Positions 18,079 to 27,072 of a DNA stretch of 64,000 bases are shown piece after piece; the first letter of the stretch is position 1; each line of letters begins with the position of its first letter. The translations under genes and the position numbers were made by a program. The DNA is from Bacteroidaceae bacterium (GTDB lineage: Bacteria; Bacteroidota; Bacteroidia; Bacteroidales; Bacteroidaceae): positions 19,841 through 83,840 of the forward strand of contig JAKSIP010000007.1 in assembly GCA_024398715.1 (NCBI GenBank), read 5' to 3'. The notes below the pieces were generated by a model, which made no database searches, was not told where the DNA came from, and was given only the letters and a program-made list of their open reading frames with translations.

Positions 18079-19443
18079 ATGTCAGAAATCATTCGACTTA
18101 GAAAAGGTCTGGACATTAAATTGCAGGGAGTACCGTCAGAAGAAATTGTACAACTTGATTCTTCTGAAACATATGCTCTCTGTCCCGACAGCTTTACCGG
18201 TATTGTACCAAAGGTGGTTGTTAAGGAAAATGACAATGTTCTGGCTGGTCAGGCACTGTTTGTAGACAAAAATGTGCCTCAAATCAAGTTCGTTTCTCCT
18301 GTCAGCGGCCAGGTGCTGGCTATCAACAGGGGAGCACGCCGTAAGGTACTGAGTGTAGTTGTAAAGTCTGATGGTAAGAACGAATCTGTAAAGTTCCCGG
18401 CAAAGAGTGTCCAGAGTCTTTCCGCAAAGGAAATTCTTGACAGTATTCTCGAGGCAGGTCTGTTTGCATTCTTCCGTCAGCGCCCGTACGATGTCATTGC
18501 CAATCCCAATGACACTCCACGTGAAATCTTTGTTTCCGCTTTTGATTCAAAACCTCTTGCACCTTGCTTTGAAAAGGTTCTTGAAGGTCGTGAACTGGAG
18601 TTCCAGATTGGTCTGAGCGCATTGTCCAAGATTGCACACACTAATCTTGGTGTTTGCTGCTGCCAGAAATCTCCGGCTCTTACAGAGGCAAAGAATGTGG
18701 ATGTATATAAGTTCAGCGGTGCACATCCTGCAGGAAATGTGGGAGTGCAGATCAATCATATAAAACCTGTAAACAAAGGCGATATTGTCTGGACAATAGC
18801 CCCGCAGGATGTTATCATGATTGGCTGTCTGTTCAACAAAGGCGCTGTTGATTTCTCAAGAATTATTACCGTTGCCGGCTCACGGATTTCCAAACCGAGT
18901 TACGCAAAGGTTATTATGGGCGCTCAGTTGAGTTCTATTGTTACAGGTTCTCTTGCTCTGACACAAACCGAGCATACGCGTGTAATAAACGGAAATGTCC
19001 TTACTGGTGCAAAAGCCGGTCTTGATGATTATCTGGACGTGTTTGCAAATTGCGTGACAGCCATTCCCGAAGGCGATGACAACAACGAATTCATGGGATG
19101 GATTATGCCGCGTTTCAAGATGTTCAGTACAAGCCGCGCATCGATGGGCTGGCTGAAAGGTCTGTTCTGCAAGAACGGTTTTGATATTGATGCCCGTGTT
19201 AAGGGCAGTGAACGCCATATGATTATGAGTGGCGAATATGACAAGGTCTTCCCAATGGATATTTATCCGGAGTATCTTGTCAAAGCTATGATTACAGGCA
19301 ATATTGATAAGATGGAAGCATACGGTATTTACGAGGTTGCTCCGGAAGACTTTGCTTTGTGTGAGTTTGTTGATTCTTCTAAACTCGAACTGCAGAGAAT
19401 TGTTCGCGAGAGTCTTGACAAACTCCGTGCGGAAATGGCTTAA
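18079..19443 (+). CDS. nqrA: Na+-translocating NADH:quinone reductase subunit A
   Basis: NqrA is the large peripheral cytoplasmic subunit of the Na+-pumping NADH:quinone oxidoreductase, lies against NqrB and is linked to the quinone site. The 454-residue length is normal. The sequence begins RLRKGLDIKLQGVP, contains the biotinyl-lipoyl-like block FVSPVSGQVLAINRGARRKVLSVV (shortened: SPVSGQVLAINRGARRK) and the conserved HPAGNVGVQINH segment. The similar RnfC was considered and rejected: there are no tandem 4Fe-4S CxxCxxC motifs, and the genes that follow are nqrB-F in order. It is the first gene of a six-gene operon on the plus strand, with nqrB 19 bases downstream. Confidence 0.95.
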   Translation: MSEIIRLRKGLDIKLQGVPSEEIVQLDSSETYALCPDSFTGIVPKVVVKENDNVLAGQALFVDKNVPQIKFVSPVSGQVLAINRGARRKVLSVVVKSDGKNESVKFPAKSVQSLSAKEILDSILEAGLFAFFRQRPYDVIANPNDTPREIFVSAFDSKPLAPCFEKVLEGRELEFQIGLSALSKIAHTNLGVCCCQKSPALTEAKNVDVYKFSGAHPAGNVGVQINHIKPVNKGDIVWTIAPQDVIMIGCLFNKGAVDFSRIITVAGSRISKPSYAKVIMGAQLSSIVTGSLALTQTEHTRVINGNVLTGAKAGLDDYLDVFANCVTAIPEGDDNNEFMGWIMPRFKMFSTSRASMGWLKGLFCKNGFDIDARVKGSERHMIMSGEYDKVFPMDIYPEYLVKAMITGNIDKMEAYGIYEVAPEDFALCEFVDSSKLELQRIVRESLDKLRAEMA

Positions 19444-19445
19444 TT

Positions 19446-19453
19446 AAAGGAGG
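19446..19453 (+). promoter_or_regulatory. strong Shine-Dalgarno before nqrB
   Basis: AAAGGAGG lies nine bases before the nqrB ATG. Such a full anti-16S match is unusual among the gene starts in this window and in Bacteroidota generally, where translation initiation mostly does not rely on it. Confidence 0.6.
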
Positions 19454-19462
19454 ACACAAGAT

Positions 19463-20626
19463 ATGAGTTTAAGAAATTTTTTGGATAAAATAAAACCGGA
19501 TTTTGAAGAGGGCGGCAAACTGCATGCTTTCCGTTCGGTTTACGAAGGATTCGAGTCCTTTCTTTATGTTCCCAATACCACATCGAAGTGTGGCGTGAAT
19601 ATTCATGACGGCATTGACAGCAAGCGTATCATGATTATGGTTGTTATTGCTCTATGTCCGGCACTTCTGTTCGGTATGTATAATGTAGGCTACCAGCATT
19701 TCCTGCTGGCAGGACTTGACAAGAGTTTCTGGCCTATGTTCTGGTTCGGTTTTCTGGCTGTGCTGCCAAGAATAATTGTATCTTACGTTGTAGGTCTTGG
19801 TATTGAATTCACTGTAGCACAGTGGAAGCACGAAGAAATTCAGGAGGGCTTCCTTGTAACAGGTTTCATTGTTCCGCTGATTGTTCCTGCAACCTGCCCG
19901 TTGTGGATTCTTGCAATTGCTGTTGCATTTGCGGTAATATTCGCAAAGGAGATATTCGGCGGTACCGGTATGAACTTCCTTAATGTTGCGCTTATTACAC
20001 GTGCGTTCATATTCTTTGCATATCCGTCTGTAATATCCGGAGACCAGGTATGGGTTGTTGATCATGCTATCTGCGGTCTTGGTACGGATGCAATTGACGG
20101 CTGTACAGCCGCTACGGTTCTTGGTGTTGCTTCAACACAGGCTGCGGCTCCTGTATTCGATATGAATATGATATGGGGCCTTATACCTGGTTCCGTAGGC
20201 GAGACCAGTATTATTGCAATTGCTCTTGGTGCTTTGTTGCTTTTATATACAGGAATTGCAAGTTGGAAAACAATGCTTTCCGTATTTGTGGGCGGTGCTC
20301 TTGTTGCTCTGCTCTACAACAAGTGCGGACCTGACAATGCAATGGCTGCAATGCCATGGTGGCAGCACCTTGTAGTAGGCGGTTTTGCATTCGGTGCCGT
20401 ATTTATGGCTACAGATCCTGTTACCAGTGCAAGAACTGAAACAGGCAAGTATATCTACGGTTTCCTGATTGGTGCCATGGCCATTACAATCCGCGTAATG
20501 AATCCAGGTTATCCTGAAGGAATGATGCTGGCAATTCTTCTTATGAACTGCTTTGCACCGCTGATTGACTACTGCGTAGTTCAGAGAAATGTAAAGAAAC
20601 GTGCCAATCGTGTAATTAATGGTTAA
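19463..20626 (+). CDS. nqrB: Na+-translocating NADH:quinone reductase subunit B
   Basis: Integral membrane subunit (387 residues, about ten transmembrane helices) that carries covalent FMN and riboflavin and forms much of the Na+ path. The FMN attachment motif GETS is visible at about residues 246-249 (PGSVGETS), with Thr248 as the likely flavinylated residue. Other family landmarks are the N-terminal amphipathic stretch before the first helix, EIFGGTGMNFLNVAL, and the ATDPVTSARTETGKYIYG loop near residues 313-330. It is preceded by an exceptionally strong ribosome binding site. The stop is 4 bases from the nqrC start. All key residues I can recognise are present, so the subunit looks functional. 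Confidence 0.96.
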   Translation: MSLRNFLDKIKPDFEEGGKLHAFRSVYEGFESFLYVPNTTSKCGVNIHDGIDSKRIMIMVVIALCPALLFGMYNVGYQHFLLAGLDKSFWPMFWFGFLAVLPRIIVSYVVGLGIEFTVAQWKHEEIQEGFLVTGFIVPLIVPATCPLWILAIAVAFAVIFAKEIFGGTGMNFLNVALITRAFIFFAYPSVISGDQVWVVDHAICGLGTDAIDGCTAATVLGVASTQAAAPVFDMNMIWGLIPGSVGETSIIAIALGALLLLYTGIASWKTMLSVFVGGALVALLYNKCGPDNAMAAMPWWQHLVVGGFAFGAVFMATDPVTSARTETGKYIYGFLIGAMAITIRVMNPGYPEGMMLAILLMNCFAPLIDYCVVQRNVKKRANRVING

Positions 20627-20630
20627 GATT

Positions 20631-21440
20631 ATGGCTGCAAATAAATTCAAATGTTCAGTTTGTGGCTATGTCCACGAAGGTGATCAGGCTCCTGACAAGT
20701 GCCCGCAGTGCTTTGCTCCCAAGGAGGCTTTTGAAAAAATTGAAGAGGGCGCTCCTGCAAAGAAAGGAATTGATACCAACAGTAATGCATATACAATCAT
20801 ATATGCCGCAGTTATGGTAATAATTGTTGCATTCCTGCTTGTGTTTGTATCGTCTTCTTTGAAAGAACGTCAGGACAACAATGTTGTTCAGGATACCAAA
20901 TCTCAGATTCTTGCTTCTTTGAATGTAAGTTCTGTAGATGTGGCACGCGCTTACGATGATTATATCAAAATGGACTGGCTGATGAATGAGGACGGTTCAC
21001 TTGTAAAGAATGACGGAGAGTTTTCCACATCTTACAAAGGTGAATTCAACTCAGGCCGTCTGCATATTTTCCAGGCCGATGTCGAGGGTGATACAAAGTA
21101 TATCATACCTATGAACGGTCTCGGTCTTTGGGGTGCTATCTGGGGATATGTGGCTTTGAATGCAGACAAGAAAACTGTTTATGGCGTTTATTTCTCACAT
21201 GCATCTGAGACTCCGGGTCTTGGCGGTGAAATAGCTACGGAGTATTTTCAGGACCGTTTTGCCGGCAAAACAGTTATGAAAGATGGTCAGATTGTTCTGA
21301 ATGTTACCAAATTCGGTACCGCAAAAGATGCTGAATGTCAGGTTGACGGTGTTTCCGGAGCTACTATCACATCGAAGGGTGTCAATAGTATGATTGCCAC
21401 AGTCTTAGAGAGTTATAAACCATTTCTGTTAAGCAAATAA
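20631..21440 (+). CDS. nqrC: NqrC with N-terminal rubredoxin-like domain fusion
   Basis: This protein has 269 residues from MAANKFKC; the ATG at 20619 overlaps nqrB and is not preferred. Residues 1-38 form a rubredoxin-like domain of the rubrerythrin type: Cys8, Cys11, Cys24 and Cys27 in FKCSVCGYVHEG and CPQCFAPKEAFEKIE. After a linker, residues about 54-75 form the transmembrane helix normal for NqrC, followed by the periplasmic FMN domain with SGATIT (residues 242-247), where Thr245 is the expected covalent FMN site. Ordinary NqrC begins just before the helix, so the iron-binding module is an addition on the cytoplasmic side. It could pass electrons between a soluble donor and the NQR complex; that role is inference. 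Neighbours nqrB and nqrD are 4 and 11 bases away. Confidence 0.93.
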   Translation: MAANKFKCSVCGYVHEGDQAPDKCPQCFAPKEAFEKIEEGAPAKKGIDTNSNAYTIIYAAVMVIIVAFLLVFVSSSLKERQDNNVVQDTKSQILASLNVSSVDVARAYDDYIKMDWLMNEDGSLVKNDGEFSTSYKGEFNSGRLHIFQADVEGDTKYIIPMNGLGLWGAIWGYVALNADKKTVYGVYFSHASETPGLGGEIATEYFQDRFAGKTVMKDGQIVLNVTKFGTAKDAECQVDGVSGATITSKGVNSMIATVLESYKPFLLSK

Positions 21441-21451
21441 AGATAGTCAAA

Positions 21452-22078
21452 ATGGCAAATAATAAAGAAGTTTTTAAAACACCGGTGTGGTTGAACAACC
21501 CGGTTGTTGTACAGATTTTGGGTATCTGTTCTGCTCTTGCGGTAACTGCAAAACTGAAACCTGCAATTGTAATGGGATTGTCCGTAACAATTATCACCGC
21601 TTTGTCAAATGTGGTAATATCTCTGTTGCGCAAAACTATCCCTAACCGTATACGTATCATTGTCCAGCTGGTTGTTGTTGCCGCTCTGGTAACAATTGTA
21701 AGTGAAATCCTCAAGGCTTTTGCCTACGATGTCAGCGTACAGCTTTCCGTATATATCGGTCTTATCATTACCAACTGTATTCTGATGGGACGCCTTGAGG
21801 CGTTCGCCATGCAGAACAAACCGTGGGCATCGCTCCTTGACGGTATCGGTAACGGATTGGGCTATGCTATGATTCTGATTATTGTTGCTTTTGTCCGCGA
21901 ACTTTTTGGAAGCGGCGCTTTATTGGGATTCCAGATTATTCCTCAGTCCTGGTATACAACCAATGGAGGCTGGTATCTTAACAATGGTCTTATGATTATG
22001 CCGCCTATGGCTCTGATTCTTGTAGGCTGCATTATCTGGGTTCACCGTTCGCATAATAAAGATTTGCAGGAAAACTAA
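21452..22078 (+). CDS. nqrD: Na+-translocating NADH:quinone reductase subunit D
   Basis: A 208-residue, six-helix membrane subunit. Together with NqrE it holds an iron or iron-sulfur centre in the middle of the membrane; the Cys ligands expected in this family are present at residues 26 (LGICSAL) and 109 (ITNCILMG). The sequence also shows the internal inverted-topology pattern typical of NqrD/E, with MGRLEAFA after the second Cys. It is fourth in the nqr operon, 11 bases after nqrC and 15 before nqrE. RnfE is the closest alternative family; the operon context decides for NqrD. Confidence 0.95.
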   Translation: MANNKEVFKTPVWLNNPVVVQILGICSALAVTAKLKPAIVMGLSVTIITALSNVVISLLRKTIPNRIRIIVQLVVVAALVTIVSEILKAFAYDVSVQLSVYIGLIITNCILMGRLEAFAMQNKPWASLLDGIGNGLGYAMILIIVAFVRELFGSGALLGFQIIPQSWYTTNGGWYLNNGLMIMPPMALILVGCIIWVHRSHNKDLQEN

Positions 22079-22093
22079 TAAAGAAGAACTATT

Positions 22094-22720
22094 ATGGAAC
22101 ATTTTTTCAGTTTGTTTGTAAGGTCAATTTTTGTTGACAATATGATATTTGCCTTCTTTCTTGGAATGTGCTCTTTTCTGGCCGTTTCCAAGAATGTGAA
22201 GACTGCTCTCGGACTGGGTGTTGCTGTTGTATTCGTACAGTTTATAACACTTCCGGTCAACTATCTGCTTCAGACAAAGGTGCTGGGTCCCAACTGTCTT
22301 GTACAGGGTGTTGACCTTTCATTCTTGAGTTTCATACTCTTTATTGCCGTTATTGCAGGTATTGTACAGCTGGTAGAGATGGTTATTGAAAAATTCTCTC
22401 CGTCTCTCTATGCTTCTCTTGGTATTTTCCTGCCGCTTATTGCTGTAAACTGCGCCATTATGGGCGGTTCCCTGTTTATGCAACAGCGTATTGAAATGGA
22501 TCCTGATTCAACACAGGCTATTACATGTTTTGGAGATTCCATTGCTTTTGCTCTGGGCTCAGGTATCGGTTGGATGCTGGCTATTGTATGCCTTGCAGCC
22601 ATTCGTGAGAAACTTGAGTATAGCGATGTTCCGAAACCTTTGCGCGGTATTGGTATTACATTCATTACCGTTGGTCTTATGGCTATGGCATTTATGTGTT
22701 TCTCAGGTTTGAACCTTTAA
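22094..22720 (+). CDS. nqrE: Na+-translocating NADH:quinone reductase subunit E
   Basis: A 208-residue, six-helix membrane subunit that pairs with NqrD. Cys26 (LGMCSFLA) and Cys120 (AVNCAIMGG) fall exactly where the family places the ligands of the intramembrane iron centre. The opening [19 protein letters not shown] is typical for NqrE. It is fifth in the operon, with nqrF starting 12 bases downstream. Length and key residues are normal, and nothing suggests loss of function. Confidence 0.95.
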   Translation: MEHFFSLFVRSIFVDNMIFAFFLGMCSFLAVSKNVKTALGLGVAVVFVQFITLPVNYLLQTKVLGPNCLVQGVDLSFLSFILFIAVIAGIVQLVEMVIEKFSPSLYASLGIFLPLIAVNCAIMGGSLFMQQRIEMDPDSTQAITCFGDSIAFALGSGIGWMLAIVCLAAIREKLEYSDVPKPLRGIGITFITVGLMAMAFMCFSGLNL

Positions 22721-22732
22721 TAAGAAACGGAT

Positions 22733-24001
22733 ATGAATATAAGTCTGTATTTATCAAGTATTATAGTCTTCTTGGTTGTAATACTGCTATTGGTGGTAAT
22801 TCTGCTGGTAGCTAAGAGGTATCTGGTGGCATCTGGAAAAGTAAAGGTGACCATCAATGGGGATAAGGAATTGGAGGTCAATCAGGGCGCAAGCCTGTTG
22901 AGTACTCTGGCAGAGAACGGAGTATTCCTTCCATCGGCTTGCGGTGGCAAGGGTTCCTGCGGCCAGTGCAAATGCCAGGTGGTAAGCGGCGGCGGTGAGA
23001 TACTTGATTCCGAGAAGGGACATTTCTCACGCAAACAGATCAAGGACCATTGGCGTCTTGGCTGTCAGTGCAAGGTTAAAGGTGATCTTGGCATAAAGGT
23101 TCCGGAGTCCGTTATGGGTGTCAAGGAATGGGAATGCGAGGTTATCAGCAACCGTAATGTGGCAACCTTTATCAAAGAGTTTAAGGTTAAATTGCCTGCA
23201 GGCGAACACATGGATTTCCTTCCGGGTTCATATGCACAGATCAAGATTCCTGCATACGATATCAACTATGCTGATTTTGACCGTTCTCTTATTGGTGATC
23301 TGTATGTTCCGGCTTGGGAAAAATTCGGTCTGTTCGGTTTGCATCAGAAGAATACCGAGCCTACAATACGTGCCTATTCAATGGCCAACTATCCTGACGA
23401 GGGTGATATTATCACTCTTACAGTACGTATTGCCACTCCTCCGTTCAAACCGAAACCACAGGTTGGCTTCCAGGATGTACCTTGCGGTATAGCTTCAACA
23501 TATATCTTCAGTCTGAAGCCTGGCGATAAGGTGACAATGAGTGGCCCTTACGGTGAATTCCATCCTATATTCGACTCAAAGAAAGAGATGATTTGGGTAG
23601 GTGGCGGTGCCGGTATGGCTCCTTTGCGTGCTCAGATTATGCATATGCTCAAGACTCTCCATACACGTGACCGTGAGATGCATTATTTCTATGGCGCACG
23701 TGCTATTGACGAGGTGTTCTTTATGGATGATTTCCTTGCTCTTGAGAAAGAGTATCCTAACTTCCATTTCCATCTTGCTCTTGACCGTCCCGATCCTAAG
23801 GCCGATGCCATGGGTATCAAATATACAGCCGGATTTATTGCTCCGGTTATGGGAGACACTTATCTCAAACAGCATGATGCACCGGAAGATATTGAATACT
23901 ATCTTTGCGGACCTCCAATGATGGCCAAAACTGTTATTGACCTTCTTGACTCTCTTGGTGTTGAAAGCAAGTCAATAATGTTTGATAATTTTGGCGCATG
24001 A
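22733..24001 (+). CDS. nqrF: Na+-translocating NADH:quinone reductase subunit F
   Basis: NADH-oxidising subunit (422 residues) where electrons enter the complex. It has an N-terminal membrane anchor (residues about 8-27), a [2Fe-2S] ferredoxin domain with ligands Cys70, Cys76, Cys79 and Cys111 (CGGKGSCGQC and RLGCQC), then a ferredoxin-reductase-type FAD domain (RAYSMANYP) and an NADH domain (WVGGGAGMAPLRAQI, YYLCGPPMM). The C terminus FDNFGA is the usual NqrF end. It is the last gene of the nqr operon; a strong terminator follows 7 bases after the stop. Confidence 0.97.
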   Translation: MNISLYLSSIIVFLVVILLLVVILLVAKRYLVASGKVKVTINGDKELEVNQGASLLSTLAENGVFLPSACGGKGSCGQCKCQVVSGGGEILDSEKGHFSRKQIKDHWRLGCQCKVKGDLGIKVPESVMGVKEWECEVISNRNVATFIKEFKVKLPAGEHMDFLPGSYAQIKIPAYDINYADFDRSLIGDLYVPAWEKFGLFGLHQKNTEPTIRAYSMANYPDEGDIITLTVRIATPPFKPKPQVGFQDVPCGIASTYIFSLKPGDKVTMSGPYGEFHPIFDSKKEMIWVGGGAGMAPLRAQIMHMLKTLHTRDREMHYFYGARAIDEVFFMDDFLALEKEYPNFHFHLALDRPDPKADAMGIKYTAGFIAPVMGDTYLKQHDAPEDIEYYLCGPPMMAKTVIDLLDSLGVESKSIMFDNFGA

Positions 24002-24007
24002 TAAAAG

Positions 24008-24039
24008 AATCCCGCAGATTTTCCTGCGGGATTTTTTTT
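24008..24039 (+). terminator. rho-independent terminator of the nqr operon
   Basis: A ten-pair stem (AATCCCGCAG with CTGCGGGATT, six-base loop) runs into a T-rich tail. It lies just after nqrF and directly before the next promoter. Confidence 0.92.
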
Positions 24040-24041
24040 AT

Positions 24042-24049
24042 TAACTTTG
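24042..24049 (+). promoter_or_regulatory. promoter -7 element of the Na/Pi cotransporter gene
   Basis: TAACTTTG, identical to the proS -7 element and likewise directly after a terminator, lies 24 bases before the next ATG. No convincing -33 TTTG is visible because this region is the T-run of the terminator. Confidence 0.55.
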
Positions 24050-24073
24050 CGCTGATTATTATCAATAACACAT

Positions 24074-25756
24074 ATGGGTTTTACTGAAATTTGTTCGTCA
24101 ATTCTGACTCTGATGGCAGGAATAGGTATTTTTCTTATTGCCTGTGAGATGATGAGTCACAACCTGGAGTCTGCAAGCAGTAAGAAATTGAAAACCTTGT
24201 TTTCCAAGGCGTCCAAAAGTCCTTGGCTTGGCGTAGGCATAGGAACAGTAGGTACGGCAGCAATTCAAAGTTCAGGTGCCACCACGGTAATGATAATAGG
24301 TTTTGTGAATGCAGGAATGATGTCCCTTTCACAAGCTGCTACCATGATTTACGGTGCCAATATTGGAACAACCGTTACCGCGCAGATTGTTGCTTTGGGT
24401 ATGTTTGGGTCAAACATGATTTCAACTACCGTGTTGTTTTCCGCATGTGCCGGTATTGGTGCTTTTGTCTCTTTATTTGCCAAGACTCCAGTTACCAAAC
24501 AGATTGGCGGTATAATAACAGGTTTCGGTATGCTGTTTGTAGGCTTGAATCTGATGAGCAGTTCAATGGACAGCTTTGCCGCATTGGATTCCGTCAAATT
24601 ATTCCTGTCCAGGATTTCCAATCCAATTCTTCTTGTTGCATTGGGTACGCTTCTTACTGCTATCATACAGAGTTCTTCTGTTATGACTTCAATTGCAATA
24701 GCAATGGTGTATACCGGACTCGTTTCTCTTGATCAGGGCATATATCTGACCATGGGTTCCAACATTGGTTCCTGCGTTGTTGCAATCATAGCAGGTATGA
24801 CCAGCGGTATCAATGCAAAACGTACATCTCTCATTCACCTTCTGTTCAATGTGAGCGGTGTTGTACTGTTTATGGTATTGGGTGTAGCCGTGACATCTGC
24901 GGGCGGACGGTCATTCGGCGAAATGCTGGAACGCATGTTCCCAGGTGCGCCGTCAACGCAGCTTGCTATGTTCCACACAATATTCAATTGTACTACTGTT
25001 ATCATTATGATGCCGTTGACGGGATTTCTTGTAAGGACCGTAACCGGAATAGTGAAGGATTCTTCCAGCAACGGATCTGACAGTGAAAATCTTAATTTCA
25101 AATACATTGATAACAATCTGTTGAAAACGCCGCCTTTGGCAGTTGCGCAGACCAAGAAAGAGATTATGGATATGGCTGCACTTGCCATAGAAAATTTCAA
25201 CCGTTCCATAGATATTGCCGTTTCTCTTGATTTTTCTCAGATGGACGCATTCCGGAAGGCGGAAAAACGTTTGGACCATTTGAACGTAGCAATATCCAAG
25301 TTTGTTGTTGAACTGTCTCCAAAGCCCCAGTTGAATGACTATGACCGGATATATCTGGCATCGTCATACAGAACGGTTCATGATCTGGAACGTATTGGAG
25401 ACTATGCGGAAAATATTACGGAATATGCCGAATCCATGCGTCAGGCAGAACAGAGTTTCTCTGCTGCAGCCGCACAGGAAATAGAACATGTACGCAGTAT
25501 GATCAACGAATTGTTCAATCAGGTTATTGAGGCGTATCACCATGCGAATCTTGATTGTCTTGCCAAAGCTAACCAGATTGAGGATTCCATTGATGCTTAT
25601 ACAGCTAAAATGGGCGATAATCATATTGAACGTCTCTCAGAGAACCAGTGTACCGCTGTTGCCGGTTCGAATTATTTGTCTCTTTCAACAAGTGTGGAGC
25701 GTATTGCGGACCATCTGATAAACGTTGGAAAGACTATAAGAAACCTTCCGCGTTGA
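24074..25756 (+). CDS. Na/Pi cotransporter family protein with C-terminal PhoU-like domain
   Basis: A 560-residue inner-membrane phosphate transporter of the NptA/YjbB type. The first 330 residues hold two copies of the Na+/phosphate symporter repeat, recognisable by the paired Q-S-S motifs AAIQSSGATTVMIIGF and AIIQSSSVMTSIAIAM and the G-A-N-I-G-T / G-S-N-I-G-S segments. From about residue 350 a helical PhoU-like domain follows (AALAIENFNRSIDIA, YRTVHDLERIGDYAENI, TSVERIADHLINVGKTI), which usually regulates such transporters. It has its own promoter and stands alone, convergent with the permease gene 11 bases downstream. Uptake or efflux of phosphate cannot be told from sequence; coupling to Na+ would suit a Na+-NQR-energised membrane. 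Confidence 0.9.
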   Translation: MGFTEICSSILTLMAGIGIFLIACEMMSHNLESASSKKLKTLFSKASKSPWLGVGIGTVGTAAIQSSGATTVMIIGFVNAGMMSLSQAATMIYGANIGTTVTAQIVALGMFGSNMISTTVLFSACAGIGAFVSLFAKTPVTKQIGGIITGFGMLFVGLNLMSSSMDSFAALDSVKLFLSRISNPILLVALGTLLTAIIQSSSVMTSIAIAMVYTGLVSLDQGIYLTMGSNIGSCVVAIIAGMTSGINAKRTSLIHLLFNVSGVVLFMVLGVAVTSAGGRSFGEMLERMFPGAPSTQLAMFHTIFNCTTVIIMMPLTGFLVRTVTGIVKDSSSNGSDSENLNFKYIDNNLLKTPPLAVAQTKKEIMDMAALAIENFNRSIDIAVSLDFSQMDAFRKAEKRLDHLNVAISKFVVELSPKPQLNDYDRIYLASSYRTVHDLERIGDYAENITEYAESMRQAEQSFSAAAAQEIEHVRSMINELFNQVIEAYHHANLDCLAKANQIEDSIDAYTAKMGDNHIERLSENQCTAVAGSNYLSLSTSVERIADHLINVGKTIRNLPR

Positions 25757-25767
25757 CGGTAACAGTC

Positions 25768-27000
25768 TTATTCCGTTCTCAATAAAGATACCGGTGTTAT
25801 CTTTTTTGTAAACCATGCAGGCAGCATAATGATGAGCAGCATTATTATGACTGTTCCTGCATCAAGCGCAAGCAGCCAGCCTGGTTCAATCTGTGCAGGT
25901 ACGGCATCAAGGTAGTAAGTGACCGGATTCAGTTTTACTATATGGAACCAGTGCTGTATCAGGGCAATGGATATTCCTATAATATTCCCAACAACTATGC
26001 CTTTCAATGCAAGGCGCCCGAACATTTGCATAAACAGATTGCGTATTGTCCTGTCAGAAGCACCCAATGCCTTGAGCAAACCTATTGTATGTGCTTTTTC
26101 AAAAATGATAATCAGTAACCCCGATGTCATTGTAAATCCTGCAATTGCAATGACCAGTACCAGAATTACAATGACATTAACATTCAGAACATCCAACCAC
26201 GCAAATATGTCTGAGTAGGTTTCCTGCTGGGTTGAAATGTAATATACACTGTTGTTTCTGTTCCCAAGGTTATCCAGTTCCATTGCGGTGGAAATATAGT
26301 TGCTGAATGTAGCCCTATTGTTTGCATATATCTCTATGCCGCTAATCTGATTGGGTTCCCATGCGTTGATTCGCTGAACGGTATTCAGATCTGTAAAACA
26401 GTATGTGTTGTCAAAACTTTCAAAGCCTGAATTGTAAATGCCGGCTACAGTAAGGCGGCGTACCGATACATGCCGGTCAATGATGAAAACAGATATCTTA
26501 TCTCCAGAACCAATGTCCATAAGTGCTGACAGAGCCTGTGAAATGACTATCTCTCCGCTTGCTGCGGAATCTGTAAAGTTGGGCAGGACTCCATTTACCA
26601 TGCAGCTCTGCAGGAATTCCGTATTGTATTCCTGTGCTATGCCTTTCAACAGTATCCCATTGAAACAGGAGTCTTTGCCCAGAATGGCGGGGTGCTGTGC
26701 ATATCGTTGCACTTTATCGATATATGGTCTTTCAAGCAAGGACTGCAGCTCAGAATCAAATGCTATGGGCATAGAGCCTGACAAATCTGTCTGTCTTGGA
26801 TTCGTGATAGTCCAGTGACCGGTGAATGCAGTAATCTTATCTGTAATTTCCGCCTTGAAGGCACGTGTCACAGATATGGTCAGAATCATTATCACTACGG
26901 CCACTATTATGCCTATGTAGGCAAATCGCATGGCTGGAGCCGAAGCTCCGTTCCCTTTTGCTGTGCTTTTAAGTAACCGCTCTGCTACGAATCTTTCCAT
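25768..27000 (-). CDS. LolC/LolE-like ABC transporter permease (FtsX family)
   Basis: A 410-residue permease with the lipoprotein-releasing (LolC/E) architecture: one N-terminal helix (residues about 27-50, IIVAVVIMILTISVTRAF), a large periplasmic domain of about 210 residues, then three helices near the C terminus (NVIVILVLVIAIAGFTMTS, LALKGIVVGNIIGISIAL, and the last before LLRTE). The family moves lipoproteins from the inner membrane to the LolA carrier or acts in related envelope tasks. The ATG at 27000 (MERFVAERLL) is preferred over an upstream TTG because the R-x-L-L start is typical. No ATPase gene is adjacent, so a LolD-like partner must lie elsewhere. It diverges from yggS, and their promoters nearly touch. 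Confidence 0.85.
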   Translation of the reverse strand: MERFVAERLLKSTAKGNGASAPAMRFAYIGIIVAVVIMILTISVTRAFKAEITDKITAFTGHWTITNPRQTDLSGSMPIAFDSELQSLLERPYIDKVQRYAQHPAILGKDSCFNGILLKGIAQEYNTEFLQSCMVNGVLPNFTDSAASGEIVISQALSALMDIGSGDKISVFIIDRHVSVRRLTVAGIYNSGFESFDNTYCFTDLNTVQRINAWEPNQISGIEIYANNRATFSNYISTAMELDNLGNRNNSVYYISTQQETYSDIFAWLDVLNVNVIVILVLVIAIAGFTMTSGLLIIIFEKAHTIGLLKALGASDRTIRNLFMQMFGRLALKGIVVGNIIGISIALIQHWFHIVKLNPVTYYLDAVPAQIEPGWLLALDAGTVIIMLLIIMLPAWFTKKITPVSLLRTE

Positions 27001-27025
27001 TCTGTACAATTATCGTGCTAATGTA

Positions 27026-27033
27026 CAAAATTA
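27026..27033 (-). promoter_or_regulatory. promoter -7 element of the LolC/E-like gene
   Basis: On the minus strand the sequence is TAATTTTG, a full TAnnTTTG match 25 bases before the ATG at 27000. It is separated by only five bases from the oppositely directed element for yggS. Confidence 0.6.
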
Positions 27034-27038
27034 TTATG

Positions 27039-27046
27039 TACTTTTG
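27039..27046 (+). promoter_or_regulatory. promoter -7 element of yggS
   Basis: TACTTTTG matches TAnnTTTG, 26 bases before the yggS ATG. With the minus-strand element at 27026-27033 it forms a back-to-back promoter pair. Confidence 0.6.
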
Positions 27047-27072
27047 CATATCAAGTTATTCAATTTGCAGAT

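Noticed and set aside
18079..24001. Rnf complex instead of NQR
   Set aside because: The first subunit lacks the 4Fe-4S motifs of RnfC and no RnfB-like ferredoxin gene is present; the order and residues fit nqrA-F.
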